Source: Melampsora larici-populina 98AG31 | Taxonomy: Eukaryota; Basidiomycota; Pucciniomycetes; Pucciniales; Melampsoraceae | Length of the DNA: 64,000 nucleotides | Direction: 5' to 3' | Assembly (NCBI RefSeq): GCF_000204055.1 | Contig: NW_006768806.1 | Span: forward strand, 719,766-783,765 | Shown: positions 63,724-64,000 of the stretch, one piece after another | How the letters are laid out: each line of letters starts with the position of its first letter | Numbering within the stretch: the first letter of the stretch is position 1 | Notes under the pieces: generated by a model | What the model was told of the DNA's origin: nothing | Database searches by the model: none | What the model saw: the letters and a program-made list of their open reading frames with translations, nothing else | Made by a program: the position numbers and the translations under genes

Positions 63724-64000
63724 TAAAATGACTAGTAGAAGTTGTCTAAGGACTGCTCTTCTAAAACAACACAATCAAGAAAGGCTCTGTTGTATTGAGT
63801 ACAGATAAGGCACCAGAGAAATATATCTTCACACGTATTTTAACTTCAAAAGCACAATTTGTATTACTATCAACACTGCTATAGTGTTATTCCCAAATGA
63901 TAACTAAAGAAATAAGCAATATCTGATTGATATTATTCCCAATAAGTCTTTATGACTATAAAACTAAAGTAAATGTCTCTTTATAATTGTAATAAAGGGC
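63724..64000. other. Right edge of window, no gene seen
   Basis: AT-rich. The 18-nt string AACACTATAGCAGTGTTG (as complement, about 63868) also occurs at 6373-6390 just inside the second LTR-like repeat, so a related element may continue beyond the window. Confidence 0.35.

Noticed and set aside
6355..63900. Shared AACACTATAGCAGTGTTG string near both ends as evidence of one giant element
   Set aside because: The string is semi-palindromic and short; surrounding sequence does not align, so it is noted only as a possible distant relation.
1..64000. tRNA, rRNA or other classical RNA genes
   Set aside because: No sequence with convincing A/B boxes and cloverleaf pairing, and no rRNA-like segment, was found by eye on either strand.

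Overview
The window is eukaryotic and fungal. Genes are split by short GT-AG introns (about 50-80 bp) and the protein families are fungal: phospholipase B, cutinases, Ste14-type methyltransferase, longin R-SNARE, Pus7. Dense retrotransposons and secreted proteins point to a filamentous basidiomycete, most likely a rust fungus (Pucciniales); the rust call is inference. All exon models here were worked out by hand from splice signals and reading frame. Intergenic DNA is AT-rich and full of decayed repeats.

Layout. 1-8.2 kb holds two copies of a long-LTR-like repeat, a small foldback transposon and decayed sequence. 8.2-9.0 kb has a secreted cysteine-containing candidate effector. 10.8-14.1 kb (minus) is a ten-exon PUS7/TruD pseudouridine synthase with a 13-nt microexon. 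14.36-25.0 kb is a two-gene PIF/Harbinger-like DNA transposon whose DNA-binding-like accessory gene is split by a 6.26-kb chromodomain Gypsy element (element A) with a clean GATTC target-site duplication. 25.3-29.7 kb is a housekeeping block: phosphopantothenate-cysteine ligase (minus), a VAMP7-like R-SNARE (plus) from a shared promoter, and an isoprenylcysteine methyltransferase (minus).

30.8-37.9 kb has two paralogous cutinase-like secreted esterases with Gly/Met-rich tails flanking an MFS transporter. 38.9-47.4 kb holds a Tourist-like MITE and a decayed DIRS-like retroelement split by an apparently intact 6.33-kb chromodomain Gypsy element (element B) with identical 184-bp LTRs. 49.3-51.7 kb is a secreted phospholipase B. 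53.4-57.35 kb is an almost exact 1,998-bp tandem duplication that copied the 3' end of a small secreted-protein gene, which itself has an early stop. 59.6-63.7 kb is a decayed MULE transposase interrupted by a CTCAG-rich block with a 75-bp minisatellite.

The most unusual signal is in the two Gypsy elements. Between protease and reverse transcriptase both carry repeated copies (2 in A, 3 in B) of a short module. It encodes a DEG-x-C-I...DTL..P..CEF peptide and also folds as a two-part stem-loop whose outer stem changes by compensatory substitutions. Both elements also show a 10-nt primer-binding site complementary to their own LTR (Tf1/sushi-type self-priming), a conserved ATGA gag-pol overlap and a conserved block just after the pol stop. 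Together these suggest an RNA-level control programme in this chromovirus lineage.
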